Shown here: positions 49,922 through 57,258 of the stretch, piece after piece
Numbering within the stretch: position 1 is the stretch's first letter
Layout: every line of letters starts with the position of its first letter
Assembly (NCBI GenBank): GCA_964442965.1
Contig: CAYUBE010000004.1
Span: 1-57,258, forward strand
Source of the DNA: CAJAQL01 sp964442965
GTDB lineage: Bacteria > Patescibacteriota > Minisyncoccia > UBA6257 > 2-01-FULL-56-20
Direction: 5' to 3'
Length of the DNA stretch: 57,258 nucleotides
Made by a program: the position numbers and the translations under genes
The notes under the pieces: generated by a model
Seen by the model: only the letters and a program-made list of their open reading frames with translations
The model's database searches: none
Told to the model about the DNA's origin: nothing

Positions 49922-51751
49922 ATGTCTAAATTCTGGAAAAATGTTCTTTGGGCGATTGTAACTCTTCTGTTCATCTCGTTTCTCTTTTCGCTTTTTGCGG
50001 AACCGGCAAAAGCGCCGACGACCTTGAGCCTGAATCAGCTTGTGGATAAGATAAATGCCGGCCAAGTGACGCAGATTACGGTGAACGGCAATGATCTCGC
50101 GGTTGCGATGAAAGACGGCTCGCAGGCCGTCGCGGAAAAGGAAGCAGAAAGCGGCCTTTCAGAAACATTGAAAAATTTGAATGTAAGTTCGACAGCGCTC
50201 GCAAGCGTTAACCTGCAGGTACAGAATGAATCAGGATGGAATTATTGGATGAACTTGCTTCTACCCACCATCCTGCCATTGCTCCTGCTTGCGGCACTCT
50301 TCTGGTTCATGTTCCGTTCGGCACGCTCCGGCGCCAATCAGGCATTCAATTTCGGCCGTTCAAATCTGCGCCTCTCCACGTTTAAGGATCGCGTTACCTT
50401 CAAGGATGTCGCGGGACTCAAGGAAGCGAAGGAAGAACTTATTGAAGTCGTCGATTTCTTAAAAAATCCTAAAAAGTTTCTTGACCTTGGCGCGCGCATC
50501 CCACGGGGGATATTGCTCATGGGACCTCCCGGAACCGGAAAAACATTGGTCGCCCGTGCGGTTGCTGGCGAAAGCAACGTGCCGTTCTTCTATATTTCAG
50601 CTTCTGAGTTTGTTGAAATGTTCGTTGGCGTTGGAGCTTCGCGTACCAGGGATGCTTTTATGACAGCAAAGCGGGCAGCACCGTCAATATTGTTTATTGA
50701 TGAGATTGATGCTGTTGGCCGCCAGCGTGGCGCCGGTATGGGCGGCGGCAATGACGAACGCGAACAAACTTTGAACCAGATCCTTGTCGAGATGGATGGT
50801 TTTGATCGCGACACGCGCGTTATCGTTCTCGCCGCTACGAACCGCCCTGACATTTTAGATCCCGCTCTCATGCGGCCGGGCCGGTTCGATCGTCGCGTCG
50901 TGCTCGACTTGCCGGATTTGAATGACCGCGAAGCGATTTTGAAAATCCATGGCGAAGGGAAGATACTCGAAAAAGGAACCGATTTGCGAAAAGTTGCCCA
51001 GCGGACACCGGGATTTTCGGGCGCCGACCTCGCGAACTTGATGAATGAAGGGGCGCTTATCGCCGCGCGCAACGACCAAAAATTAATCAGACAGGAAGAC
51101 CTCTTTAACGCCGCCGATAAGGTTTTGCTTGGGCCGGAACGGAAGAGCCGTGTGATCTCGCAAAAAGAAAAAGAGATAACGGCATATCATGAAGGCGGAC
51201 ATGCGCTCATCGCGGTTGCGCTGAAGGAGGCAGATCCGATCCAGAAAGTTTCGATCATCAGTCGCGGCTATGCGGGCGGCTATACCATGAAGCTGCCGAC
51301 CGAAGACAGGCATCTTAAAACGCGAACACAATTTCTTGCCGATCTTGCGATGATGATGGGAGGCTACGCCTCGGAAAAGCTCATGTTCGGTGACGTTTCG
51401 ACGGGCGCATCGAATGATTTGAAACAGGCGTCGGAACTCGCGCGGTTGCTGGTTACGAAATATGGCATGAGCGATCTTGGGCCGATCGCGTTCGGCAACG
51501 GGGAAGAGTCGCTTTTCTTTGGGCGCGACATCGGGGGAGGGAGAGATTATTCCGAAAAGGTTGCGTCGGAGATTGACATCCAAGTGCGTAATTTTTTGAC
51601 ACGCGCGCACGAAACCGCACAAAAAATATTGGCGTCTCATAAACCGGCACTCAAGAAGATTGCCGATACACTGATGGAAAAGGAAACACTCGAACAGGAA
51701 GAATTTTACGCAATTCTCAAACCGTTCAAGATCAAACCGATCGGGGCATAA
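49922..51751 (+). CDS. ftsH: ATP-dependent zinc metalloprotease FtsH
   Basis: 609 residues. Membrane-anchored AAA+ protease that removes damaged membrane proteins and regulatory substrates. Two membrane helices (about 6-26 and 108-131) enclose the extracytoplasmic domain. AAA+ Walker A GPPGTGKT (201-208), Walker B LFIDEIDAVG, SRH with ATNRPDILDPALMRPGRFDR, and the zinc site HEGGH near 423-427 (HExxH). Complete. Confidence 0.96.
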   Translation: MSKFWKNVLWAIVTLLFISFLFSLFAEPAKAPTTLSLNQLVDKINAGQVTQITVNGNDLAVAMKDGSQAVAEKEAESGLSETLKNLNVSSTALASVNLQVQNESGWNYWMNLLLPTILPLLLLAALFWFMFRSARSGANQAFNFGRSNLRLSTFKDRVTFKDVAGLKEAKEELIEVVDFLKNPKKFLDLGARIPRGILLMGPPGTGKTLVARAVAGESNVPFFYISASEFVEMFVGVGASRTRDAFMTAKRAAPSILFIDEIDAVGRQRGAGMGGGNDEREQTLNQILVEMDGFDRDTRVIVLAATNRPDILDPALMRPGRFDRRVVLDLPDLNDREAILKIHGEGKILEKGTDLRKVAQRTPGFSGADLANLMNEGALIAARNDQKLIRQEDLFNAADKVLLGPERKSRVISQKEKEITAYHEGGHALIAVALKEADPIQKVSIISRGYAGGYTMKLPTEDRHLKTRTQFLADLAMMMGGYASEKLMFGDVSTGASNDLKQASELARLLVTKYGMSDLGPIAFGNGEESLFFGRDIGGGRDYSEKVASEIDIQVRNFLTRAHETAQKILASHKPALKKIADTLMEKETLEQEEFYAILKPFKIKPIGA

Positions 51752-51780
51752 TGTTCGGAGCCGAACTCCAACATTGATTC

Positions 51781-52308
51781 TCAGAACTCCACGGTTATTT
51801 CTCCTTGTTTGCCCTCTTGAAATGGGTGTTTTATCTCCCGCATCTCCGTCGCGAGATCGGCGCGGTCGATAAATTCCTGCGGTGCTCCGCGGCCGGAAAG
51901 GATGAGAATGCGGTCTTTTGCAAAATCGTCCACCGCATCAAGCACTTCCTGAACGGTGAGCAGTCCGAGTGAAACGGCGACGTTAATTTCGTCGAGAACG
52001 ATCAGGTGCCATTTTCCCGATTTGTTTTCCGTTATGAAAGTGTCGAGTGCCTTCCGTGCTGCGGCTTTGTGATTTTCAATTGGCAGCTTATCACCCAAGA
52101 TGCCGACAAAGCCGAGCCCCATCTTTTTTATTTGGAAATTAGATATTGGAAATTGGAAATTTTTCACAAATTCGTCTTCGCCCGATGTCCACGGCCCCTT
52201 GATAAACTGGATCATGAGCGCCGATTTCCCGCGTCCCAAGACGCGAACCATCTGGCCAAGCGACGCAGTCGTTTTCCCTTTTCCATCACCGGTAAAAACG
52301 ATAATCAT
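51781..52308 (-). CDS. cobO: CobO/BtuR-type P-loop ATP:corrinoid adenosyltransferase-like protein
   Basis: 175 residues. P-loop GDGKGKTTAS (7-16), then LMIQFIKG, the LIVLDEIN Walker-B-like segment and the family-typical LILSGRGAP. CobO transfers adenosyl to cob(I)alamin. Free-standing copies in organisms without cobalamin synthesis may act on scavenged corrinoid. Residues ~50-61 (NFQFPISNFQI) are encoded by an AT-rich repeat of alternating GGAAATT units and replace the usual helix before MGLGF, so the insert looks like a repeat that entered in frame. Convergent with ftsH. Confidence 0.8.
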   Translation of the reverse strand: MIIVFTGDGKGKTTASLGQMVRVLGRGKSALMIQFIKGPWTSGEDEFVKNFQFPISNFQIKKMGLGFVGILGDKLPIENHKAAARKALDTFITENKSGKWHLIVLDEINVAVSLGLLTVQEVLDAVDDFAKDRILILSGRGAPQEFIDRADLATEMREIKHPFQEGKQGEITVEF

Positions 52309-52361
52309 ATTTTTTGCTGGTCACGGGTTGATTTTTAGGATAGTATAACAAAAATAGTTCT

Positions 52362-52434
52362 GCGCCTGTAGCTCAATTGGCAGAGCCGTCGTCTTATACA
52401 CGACTGGTTGCAGGTTCGAGTCCTGCCGGGCGCA
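52362..52434 (+). tRNA. tRNA-Ile (UAU)
   Basis: 73 nt: acceptor GCGCCTG/CGGGCGC, D-stem GCTC/GAGC, anticodon stem GTCGT/ACGAC with loop CTTATAC, giving anticodon TAT after U33, T-stem GCAGG/CCTGC, discriminator A. It would read AUA directly. Most bacteria use lysidine-modified tRNA-Ile(CAU) for this codon. It overlaps the recombinase frame on the other strand. Confidence 0.88.
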
Positions 52435-53938
52435 CTAGATAGGAACTAGGTTCATTTTCAGAAAATTTTAACCGCGCTTCGCGTAGCGAAGCGTATGGTG
52501 GGGTGGGGGTAGAGACGAGAATACGATTTTTTAGAAGAAGGTTGGAGCCGAAGATTTTTAAGAGCGAAGATTTTTTGGGGGTGAGGTCGCCCGATTTTGC
52601 GGTTTCGTCCAGTGAAACCGCGTCTTGTATCCATTCTTGCAGAGGTTGGAGCCACGCGGCGGCGTTCCGTTCCAAACGCGCCATTTGTTCCTCTGCTGAC
52701 TTTCTCTCGGACATGAGAGATCGCTTCCGGTCGAGGTAGGCGTCCCGTTCGATATCCTGCTCAACGTAGAGGTCGGTTAAGCGGCCGATCCTCTCATCCA
52801 AGTCGGCAACCTTAGCCCGTAGTGTTTGGATGGATGCCGCCGCGACGCGTCCAGCTTCCCGTTCGTCTTCCTCGGCCATAGACAGCAGTTCTTTAGCCCA
52901 ATTTGAGGGTAGGCTGAAGCTGGAGAGCAGGTTGGATAGTTGCTCAATCAATATCTCCTCGCGGACGTATGGCTCGTTACAGACACCTCGTTTCTTGGTA
53001 CAGCGATAATAGACGTAGGAATGGATGTTGCCGTTCTTCTGCCGCTTCGTGATCGCCTCGGCCGTGATGGAACATCCGCAGTTGCCACACCGCAGTAACC
53101 CGCAGAGGGCTTGAGGGTCTTTGTGGGCTTTCTGTCTCCTGCCACGCATCTCGATAACGCTTTGGACTTTATCAAAAAGAATTTTTGAAACGATGGGCGC
53201 ATGGCGGCCATGATATATCTCTCCGCCGTACTGGAAGTCGCCGTAGTAAAAAATGTTGGTAAGCATTTTTTTGACGCGATCTTTCGACCACCGCCTCCCG
53301 CCGGAACTTCTGTCTCGGCTTCTCGTCCGTAGCCCATTTTCGTAAAGGTAGTTGGCGATGTCTTCAAAACGGGATTTGTTTTCGGCGTACACCTCGAAGG
53401 CGTGAAGGACGATGGGGGCTTTCCGCTTATCCACCATAATTGTTTTCGTGCGGGGATTGTTCAGATACCCGACGCGGGCGGGGCCGGGAAAATCACCGCG
53501 CATAGCTTTTTTCTCCAGTCCACGCGAAGTATCGTAGGCCAAGTCCCGCACATACTGATCGGCCATAGCGAACTCCATGCACATCGGTATCACGTTATCC
53601 TCCGGCTTGAAGCTATTTTGCGAAGTGCGGACGTGCTGGATAACCCCTTGTTTCAAAAGCTCCGCCACCTCGCCGCCGTCCTGCATGTTGCGGGCGATGC
53701 GGTTCAACTTCCACGAGAGGATGCCCTGCGCCTCTCCTTCTTTAATGCGCCGCATCATATCGTTATAGATGGGGCGGCCGGGCACCTTTGCCGTCCGGCT
53801 CTCCTCGAATTCTGCGACGATGGTTAGGTTTTCCTGCTTGGCGAGCTGGCGCATGACGGCTATCTGATCGGGGATGGAATACACCTGCCGTTTGTCGTCG
53901 TCGGTGGATTTGCGAGCGTATAGGAAGTAGGTGGGCAT
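52394..53938 (-). CDS. serine recombinase, tRNA-Ile module
   Basis: 514 residues from MPTYFLYARKSTDDDKRQ (12-codon upstream extension rejected). Catalytic Ser in ARKS, WKLNRIARNMQDGG, recombinase domain (RVGYLNNPRTK), zinc ribbon (CGNCGCSITAEAI, YYRCTKKRGVC), coiled coil (about 360-440). Its last ~14 codons (after SSYLV) run through the 3' half of tRNA-Ile, so the stop codon lies in host DNA and the element boundary is inside the gene. The preceding 157 bp of coding sequence is repeated inverted at 57050-57206. Confidence 0.9.
   Translation of the reverse strand: MPTYFLYARKSTDDDKRQVYSIPDQIAVMRQLAKQENLTIVAEFEESRTAKVPGRPIYNDMMRRIKEGEAQGILSWKLNRIARNMQDGGEVAELLKQGVIQHVRTSQNSFKPEDNVIPMCMEFAMADQYVRDLAYDTSRGLEKKAMRGDFPGPARVGYLNNPRTKTIMVDKRKAPIVLHAFEVYAENKSRFEDIANYLYENGLRTRSRDRSSGGRRWSKDRVKKMLTNIFYYGDFQYGGEIYHGRHAPIVSKILFDKVQSVIEMRGRRQKAHKDPQALCGLLRCGNCGCSITAEAITKRQKNGNIHSYVYYRCTKKRGVCNEPYVREEILIEQLSNLLSSFSLPSNWAKELLSMAEEDEREAGRVAAASIQTLRAKVADLDERIGRLTDLYVEQDIERDAYLDRKRSLMSERKSAEEQMARLERNAAAWLQPLQEWIQDAVSLDETAKSGDLTPKKSSLLKIFGSNLLLKNRILVSTPTPPYASLREARLKFSENEPSSYLVRPAGLEPATSRV
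52433..52589. repeat. 157-bp inverted repeat, left copy (recombinase 3' end)
   Basis: About 94% identical to the reverse complement of 57050-57206; differences cluster between 52508 and 52546. The outer end is at the tRNA-Ile discriminator (CACTAGAT). Confidence 0.9.
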
Positions 53939-53993
53939 ATATGCATTATATTGCACCCTTGCAATAAAATGCAAGTATTTCTAAAATACATTT
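53939..53993. promoter_or_regulatory. divergent promoters with TTGCA operator repeats
   Basis: For the XRE gene: TTGCAA (53959-53964), 17-nt spacer, TAAAAT (53982-53987), ATG 6 nt further (leaderless). For the recombinase, minus strand: TATAAT (53951-53946) with TTGCAT upstream at 18-nt spacing. TTGCA/TGCAA elements recur four times, forming the palindrome TTGCAATAAAATGCAA, a good candidate operator for the XRE protein controlling both genes. Confidence 0.7.
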
Positions 53994-54197
53994 ATGCAAT
54001 CAGGTAAAAAACTTGGCGAAAATTTAAGGAGGTTGCGCCTAAAAAAGAAATTATCACAAGGTGATCTTTCTAAAACATTGAACGTAAATCGAGCTTATAT
54101 TAGTAATATAGAAAATGGCCGTATGAATCCCACCCTTTCTACTTTGGAGAAAATCGCGGGAGCGTTAGGAATTTCTAGTAGCGAGCTTTTGAAATAA
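53994..54197 (+). CDS. XRE/Cro-CI family HTH regulator
   Basis: 67 residues, one HTH domain: LGENLRRLRLKKKLSQGDL, then LNVNRAYISNIENGRMNP and STLEKIAGALGISSSELL. Resembles controller (C) proteins of restriction-modification systems. It ends 4 nt before the RM gene, divergent from the recombinase, with symmetric TTGCA repeats in between. The likely job is autoregulated control of RM expression and perhaps of the recombinase. Confidence 0.9.
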   Translation: MQSGKKLGENLRRLRLKKKLSQGDLSKTLNVNRAYISNIENGRMNPTLSTLEKIAGALGISSSELLK

Positions 54198-54201
54198 TTA
54201 T

Positions 54202-55332
54202 ATGGATAAAGAGCTAATTAAAAATAGAATTCAAGAACTGGTTGATAAATATGAGGCCATTAAAAAAGACGGTAAATTAAAAACTTACTCTGAGGAGGAC
54301 ACAATTCAGGGATTCATTTTGCCCCTTTTTGAAATTCTTGGATGGGACATTAGAAATAAAAACGAAGTTTCGTCTCAAGACCATATAAAAGGCTCCGGTC
54401 GCCCCGATCATACCTTTAAAATAAACGGAATAACACAATTTTATTTAGAATCTAAGAAACTTAGTGTTGATTTGGACGATGAAATATTTTCAAAGCAGGT
54501 AATAAATTATTCTTGGAACACCGGTGTTACTTATGCTATTTTAACTGATTTTGATAGCATCAAAGTTTTTAATGCGCAAAGAATAGAAAAAAGGGATTTA
54601 ATGGATAAGCTCGTTTTTGAACTTTCCCATGATAAATATATTTCTGATTTTGAAACGTTATGGCATCTCTCAAGAGAGTCTTTTCAAAAGAAAACCTTAG
54701 ATGAATATGCAGAAAAGATTGGCAAGAAAGAAAAATCTGTACAAGTTGCTACTGTTGTTAAAAAAATAAATGAAGATATTCAAGATTGCAGGGAGTGGCT
54801 TACTAAGGAATTCAAAAGTTGGAATGAAGAATTACATCTTTCAAAAGATGTAATTGACGAAGGGGTACAAAAACTTTTAGATCGTTTGATTTTTCTTCGT
54901 GTTGCGGAAGATAGAGAAGTTGAACCGAATATCTTAAAAAATCTATTGCGAGAGGCTGAAAAAAGTAAAAACTACAAGCCGTTTGAAGCAATGTCGGTAA
55001 TTTTTCGCGAATTAGATAAAATTTATGATTCTAATCTTTTTTCACCTCACCCTTTTGAAAGTTGGGAGATAGTGGATAATAACGGATTTGAAAAGATGAT
55101 AGAGAGGCTTTACGGCAAAAAGGGGCAGTATGAATACAATTTCAAAGAAATGCCAGCCGATGTTTTGGGAACTGTTTATGAAAACTATTTAAACTATAAA
55201 TTAACCCAATCAAAAAAAGGTGTAAACGTTGAGAAGGATGTTAAAAAAAAGAAAAGAGCAAGGAATTTTTTATACGCCAACCTTTGTTGTGGATTATATT
55301 GTCAAAAATGCGTTAAAACCGGTTTTAGATAA
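54202..55332 (+). pseudogene. type IIG restriction-modification enzyme, N-terminal part (before frameshift)
   Basis: 376 residues as read. Endonuclease-like domain: LKTYSEEDTIQGFILPLFEILGWD, then the PD-(D/E)xK pattern GRPDHTF and FYLESKK (about 74-95), followed by a helical connector (about 165-310). The authentic protein continues in the +1 frame from the A8 tract at 55243-55250; beyond that this frame gives an unrelated Cys-rich tail. AT-rich throughout, unlike the recombinase, suggesting separate origin. See 55229-56959 for the partner. Confidence 0.8.
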
Positions 55333-56959
55333 TTGTAAAAGTGTAGCTGATTTGAAAAAGATAAAAGTGCTTGACCCAGCTTGCGGTTCTGGTTCTTTTC
55401 TCATTAGGGCGCTCGAAGCCATCGCCGAAAAATATAAAGAATTTGGAATTGATGGATCGGTAAAAAGGCAGATAATCCTAGAAAATATTTTTGGCGTTGA
55501 TTTGGATATGCAAGCTGTAGAAATTGCTCGTCTTAATTTACTTATTAATTCTCTCGATTCAAAAGAAATTTTACCGAAATTGGATAAAAATATAAAAAAT
55601 GGAAATTCTCTAACTTTTGATTGGAAAGAAGAATTTAAAGAAATATTTAAGCAGGGCGGTTTTGATGTAATAATTGGAAACCCACCGTATATAAAAGAAT
55701 TTGTTAATAAAGATGCTTTTAACGGCTTGCACGATAATCCATATTATCAAGGAAAAATGGATTTGTGGACAATGTTTGCCTGTATCTCTATAGATTTATT
55801 AAAAGATAATGGCGTTATGGGTTTTATTGCGCCGAATAATTGGGTGACAAATGCTGGTGCAAGTATTATGAGAAATAAAATTCTTGCAGACGGCGAATTA
55901 AAGACGTTTATTGATTTTGGAGATTATAAAGTATTTCAACAAGCCGGAATTCAAACAATGATCTATATTTTTGAAAAAGAGAAACCGAGTAAAAAATACG
56001 AGGTGGATTATTTGCGAATAAATGATAAAAATATCAGTGAAGAAAAACTGATTTTAGACATTTTTGGCGAAAAGCAAAAAATAGAGATAGAACCAGAGAA
56101 ACTGGTTGATAAAAATATAACTTTTTCTAATCAAGAATCAGGCTCAATCTTTGATAAAATAATAAAGAAGAAAAATTTTGAATTAACAGAAAAAGAGGTT
56201 GGACAAGGGATCGTGGCTGCTCCCGATAAGTATTTCCTAGAAAAAGATATTGATCTATATAGTAAAGATGAGCAAAAGTTTTTAAAGCCGTTTTTTACTG
56301 CATCCGGTAAGTATAAGAGTGGTGAATCAGAGAATTTCATTTTTTACATAAGTGATAAAAATTTTGGTGACAAAAAACTTAAAGATTATCCCAACATTGA
56401 GAACCACTTCAAACCATTTGAGAAAATTCTTAAAGAGGCTAAAGAAAAATATGGGACTCCAAATAAACCTTATTTTTACCTACATAGAGAAAGAGAGGAA
56501 ATGTTTTTTAGCCAAGGGCCTAAAATAGTCTGTGGCGTAAGAGTATCTTATCCAAATTTCTTTTATACAGAAGAACCTTATTATGGTTCTCGTGCCTTGA
56601 ATTTTATAAAAACAAATAGGATAGATTTAAAATACTTAACTGGAATTCTAAACTCTAAACTTTCTTTCTTTTGGTTAAAAAATAAAGGAAAACAGCTTGG
56701 TGATCTTTTGCAAGTTGATAAGGGGCCTTTAATGGAAATTCCAATTTATGTAGGTAATGAATTACAGAAAAAAGAAATTACTATTTTAGTAGACAAAATG
56801 ATTTCTCTTAATAAGAAACTTCGTGAAGTATTAGAATATTCAAACGAATGGGAGAATATAAAATCTGAAATAGAAAAAACCGATAAACAAATAGATCAAG
56901 AGATTTATAAAATCTATGGATTGAATGAAGAAGAAATAAAAGTTATTGAACAGTATTAA
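55229..56959 (+). CDS. type IIG restriction-modification enzyme, methyltransferase and target-recognition part
   Basis: About 570 residues after the frameshift. Joins as KKRKEQGIFYTPTFVVDYIV, the usual start of an Eco57I-type N6-adenine MTase; SAM motif DPACGSGSF, NIFGVDLDMQAVEIARLNL, catalytic NPPY (GNPPYIKEF), then a target-recognition domain (about 300-520) ending in a helical C-terminus. With the upstream part it makes one ~915-residue enzyme that both methylates and cuts. The start codon within the overlap is probably not used. It needs slippage, or a one-base change in A8, to be expressed as a fusion. Confidence 0.85.
   Translation: MRRMLKKRKEQGIFYTPTFVVDYIVKNALKPVLDNCKSVADLKKIKVLDPACGSGSFLIRALEAIAEKYKEFGIDGSVKRQIILENIFGVDLDMQAVEIARLNLLINSLDSKEILPKLDKNIKNGNSLTFDWKEEFKEIFKQGGFDVIIGNPPYIKEFVNKDAFNGLHDNPYYQGKMDLWTMFACISIDLLKDNGVMGFIAPNNWVTNAGASIMRNKILADGELKTFIDFGDYKVFQQAGIQTMIYIFEKEKPSKKYEVDYLRINDKNISEEKLILDIFGEKQKIEIEPEKLVDKNITFSNQESGSIFDKIIKKKNFELTEKEVGQGIVAAPDKYFLEKDIDLYSKDEQKFLKPFFTASGKYKSGESENFIFYISDKNFGDKKLKDYPNIENHFKPFEKILKEAKEKYGTPNKPYFYLHREREEMFFSQGPKIVCGVRVSYPNFFYTEEPYYGSRALNFIKTNRIDLKYLTGILNSKLSFFWLKNKGKQLGDLLQVDKGPLMEIPIYVGNELQKKEITILVDKMISLNKKLREVLEYSNEWENIKSEIEKTDKQIDQEIYKIYGLNEEEIKVIEQY
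55243..55250 (+). repeat. A8 homopolymer at the RM frame junction
   Basis: GTT-A8-GAAAAG. With seven A (or ten) the two frames of the type IIG gene become one. Candidate phase-variation tract, or an assembly error. Confidence 0.7.
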
Positions 56960-57258
56960 AGGGAGTTCGCCGATCTCTGCGGCGAAAAAATAAAGTGCCT
57001 ATAACACGCGCACGGGTGGTGTGGGGCAAGTGTTATATCTAAAAGTATTCGACCTCACCCCCAAAAAATCTTCGCTCTTAAAAATCTTCGGCTCCAACCT
57101 TTCTCTTAAAAACCGTTCTCTCGTTTCTATCCCCACCCCACCATACGCTTCGCTCCGCGAAGCGCGGTTAAAATTTTCTGAAAATGAACCTAGTTCCTAT
57201 CTAGTGGCTCTTTACGACTCTATACTAACCTATTTTACCCAAAATCGGTGATCTTTGG
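56960..57258. other. element right end, no intact gene
   Basis: Holds a TTCGCCG/CGGCGAA hairpin (56966-56986), a TATAACAC/GTGTTATA inverted pair (57000-57037), the right inverted repeat, and 52 nt beyond it in which I see no tRNA or gene. Confidence 0.6.
57050..57206. repeat. 157-bp inverted repeat, right copy (recombinase 3' end)
   Basis: Plus-strand frame TPKKSSLLKIFGSNLSLKNR through SENEPSSYLV, the last ~50 element-encoded residues of the tRNA-Ile recombinase with three amino-acid changes, then a different continuation (ALYDSILTYF). No recombinase sequence lies upstream of TPKKSS, so only the end is duplicated. Confidence 0.9.

Noticed and set aside
52362..52434. tRNA-Val(UAC) by shifting the anticodon one base
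   Set aside because: The base before TAC would not be U33 and the 7-nt loop would be broken; TAT fits.
55243..55250. dnaX-type -1 frameshift (A-AAA-AAG)
   Set aside because: The type IIG gene needs a +1 change (or loss of one A), not -1.

Overview
The window reads as a chromosomal contig of a Candidate Phyla Radiation (Patescibacteria) bacterium, probably from the Parcubacteria side. The reasons are short intergenic gaps, many start codons 6-10 nt behind a sigma70-type -10 box (leaderless mRNAs), tRNA genes without an encoded CCA, a split VirB4 next to a PrgI protein, several VirB2/TrbC-like pilins, and small serine recombinases sitting on tRNA genes. TGA is used as a stop, so this is not one of the recoded CPR lineages. 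The family assignments rest on motifs read by eye, without database searches.

Layout. Positions 1-11.2 kb (minus strand) hold a type IV secretion/pilus operon: two PKD/Ig-type exported proteins, a VirB6/TrbL-like membrane protein, PrgI, a split VirB4, and a VirB2-like gene cut by the window edge. From 11.2 to 17 kb are housekeeping genes (ksgA, UvrD-type helicase, comM, TraR/DksA zinc finger, yraN). At 17.1 kb is a large gene I do not recognise, followed by tRNA-Phe, tRNA-Pro and tRNA-Arg.

From 19.4 to about 39.2 kb is accessory DNA lying between tRNA-Arg and ribosomal protein S1. It begins with a serine recombinase. Next comes a single minus-strand defence operon: HsdM (with an N-terminal HTH), a HEPN-like Ymh/TIGR02391 protein, HsdS, HsdR, then a patatin effector and a CD-NTase that together form CBASS. 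A phage-like packaging/modification block follows (ParB-methyltransferase, terminase small and large subunits, zinc-ribbon protein), with an S24/LexA-like repressor. Last is a second serine recombinase enclosed by a perfect 99-bp inverted repeat, abutting an AHSA1 gene enclosed by a perfect 69-bp inverted repeat that splits an old recombinase copy.

From 39.2 to 52.4 kb the core returns: S1, an MBL-fold protein, gyrA, a solute-binding protein, a run of VirB2-like pilins (one fused to an M15-type peptidase domain), tRNA-Leu, a frameshifted GIY-YIG gene, ftsH and cobO. The last 5 kb is a third recombinase module at tRNA-Ile(UAU), with an XRE regulator and a type IIG restriction-modification gene interrupted at a poly-A tract. 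Inverted copies (157 bp) of the recombinase 3' end bound this module.

The most unusual signals are: recombinase 3' ends duplicated in inverted orientation at the far side of two independent modules, with reading frames that run out of the element into the target; CBASS joined to a type I RM system in one operon; a pilin-peptidase fusion; two frameshift sites (A8, and a -1 heptamer in the correct frame); and several long perfect hairpins.
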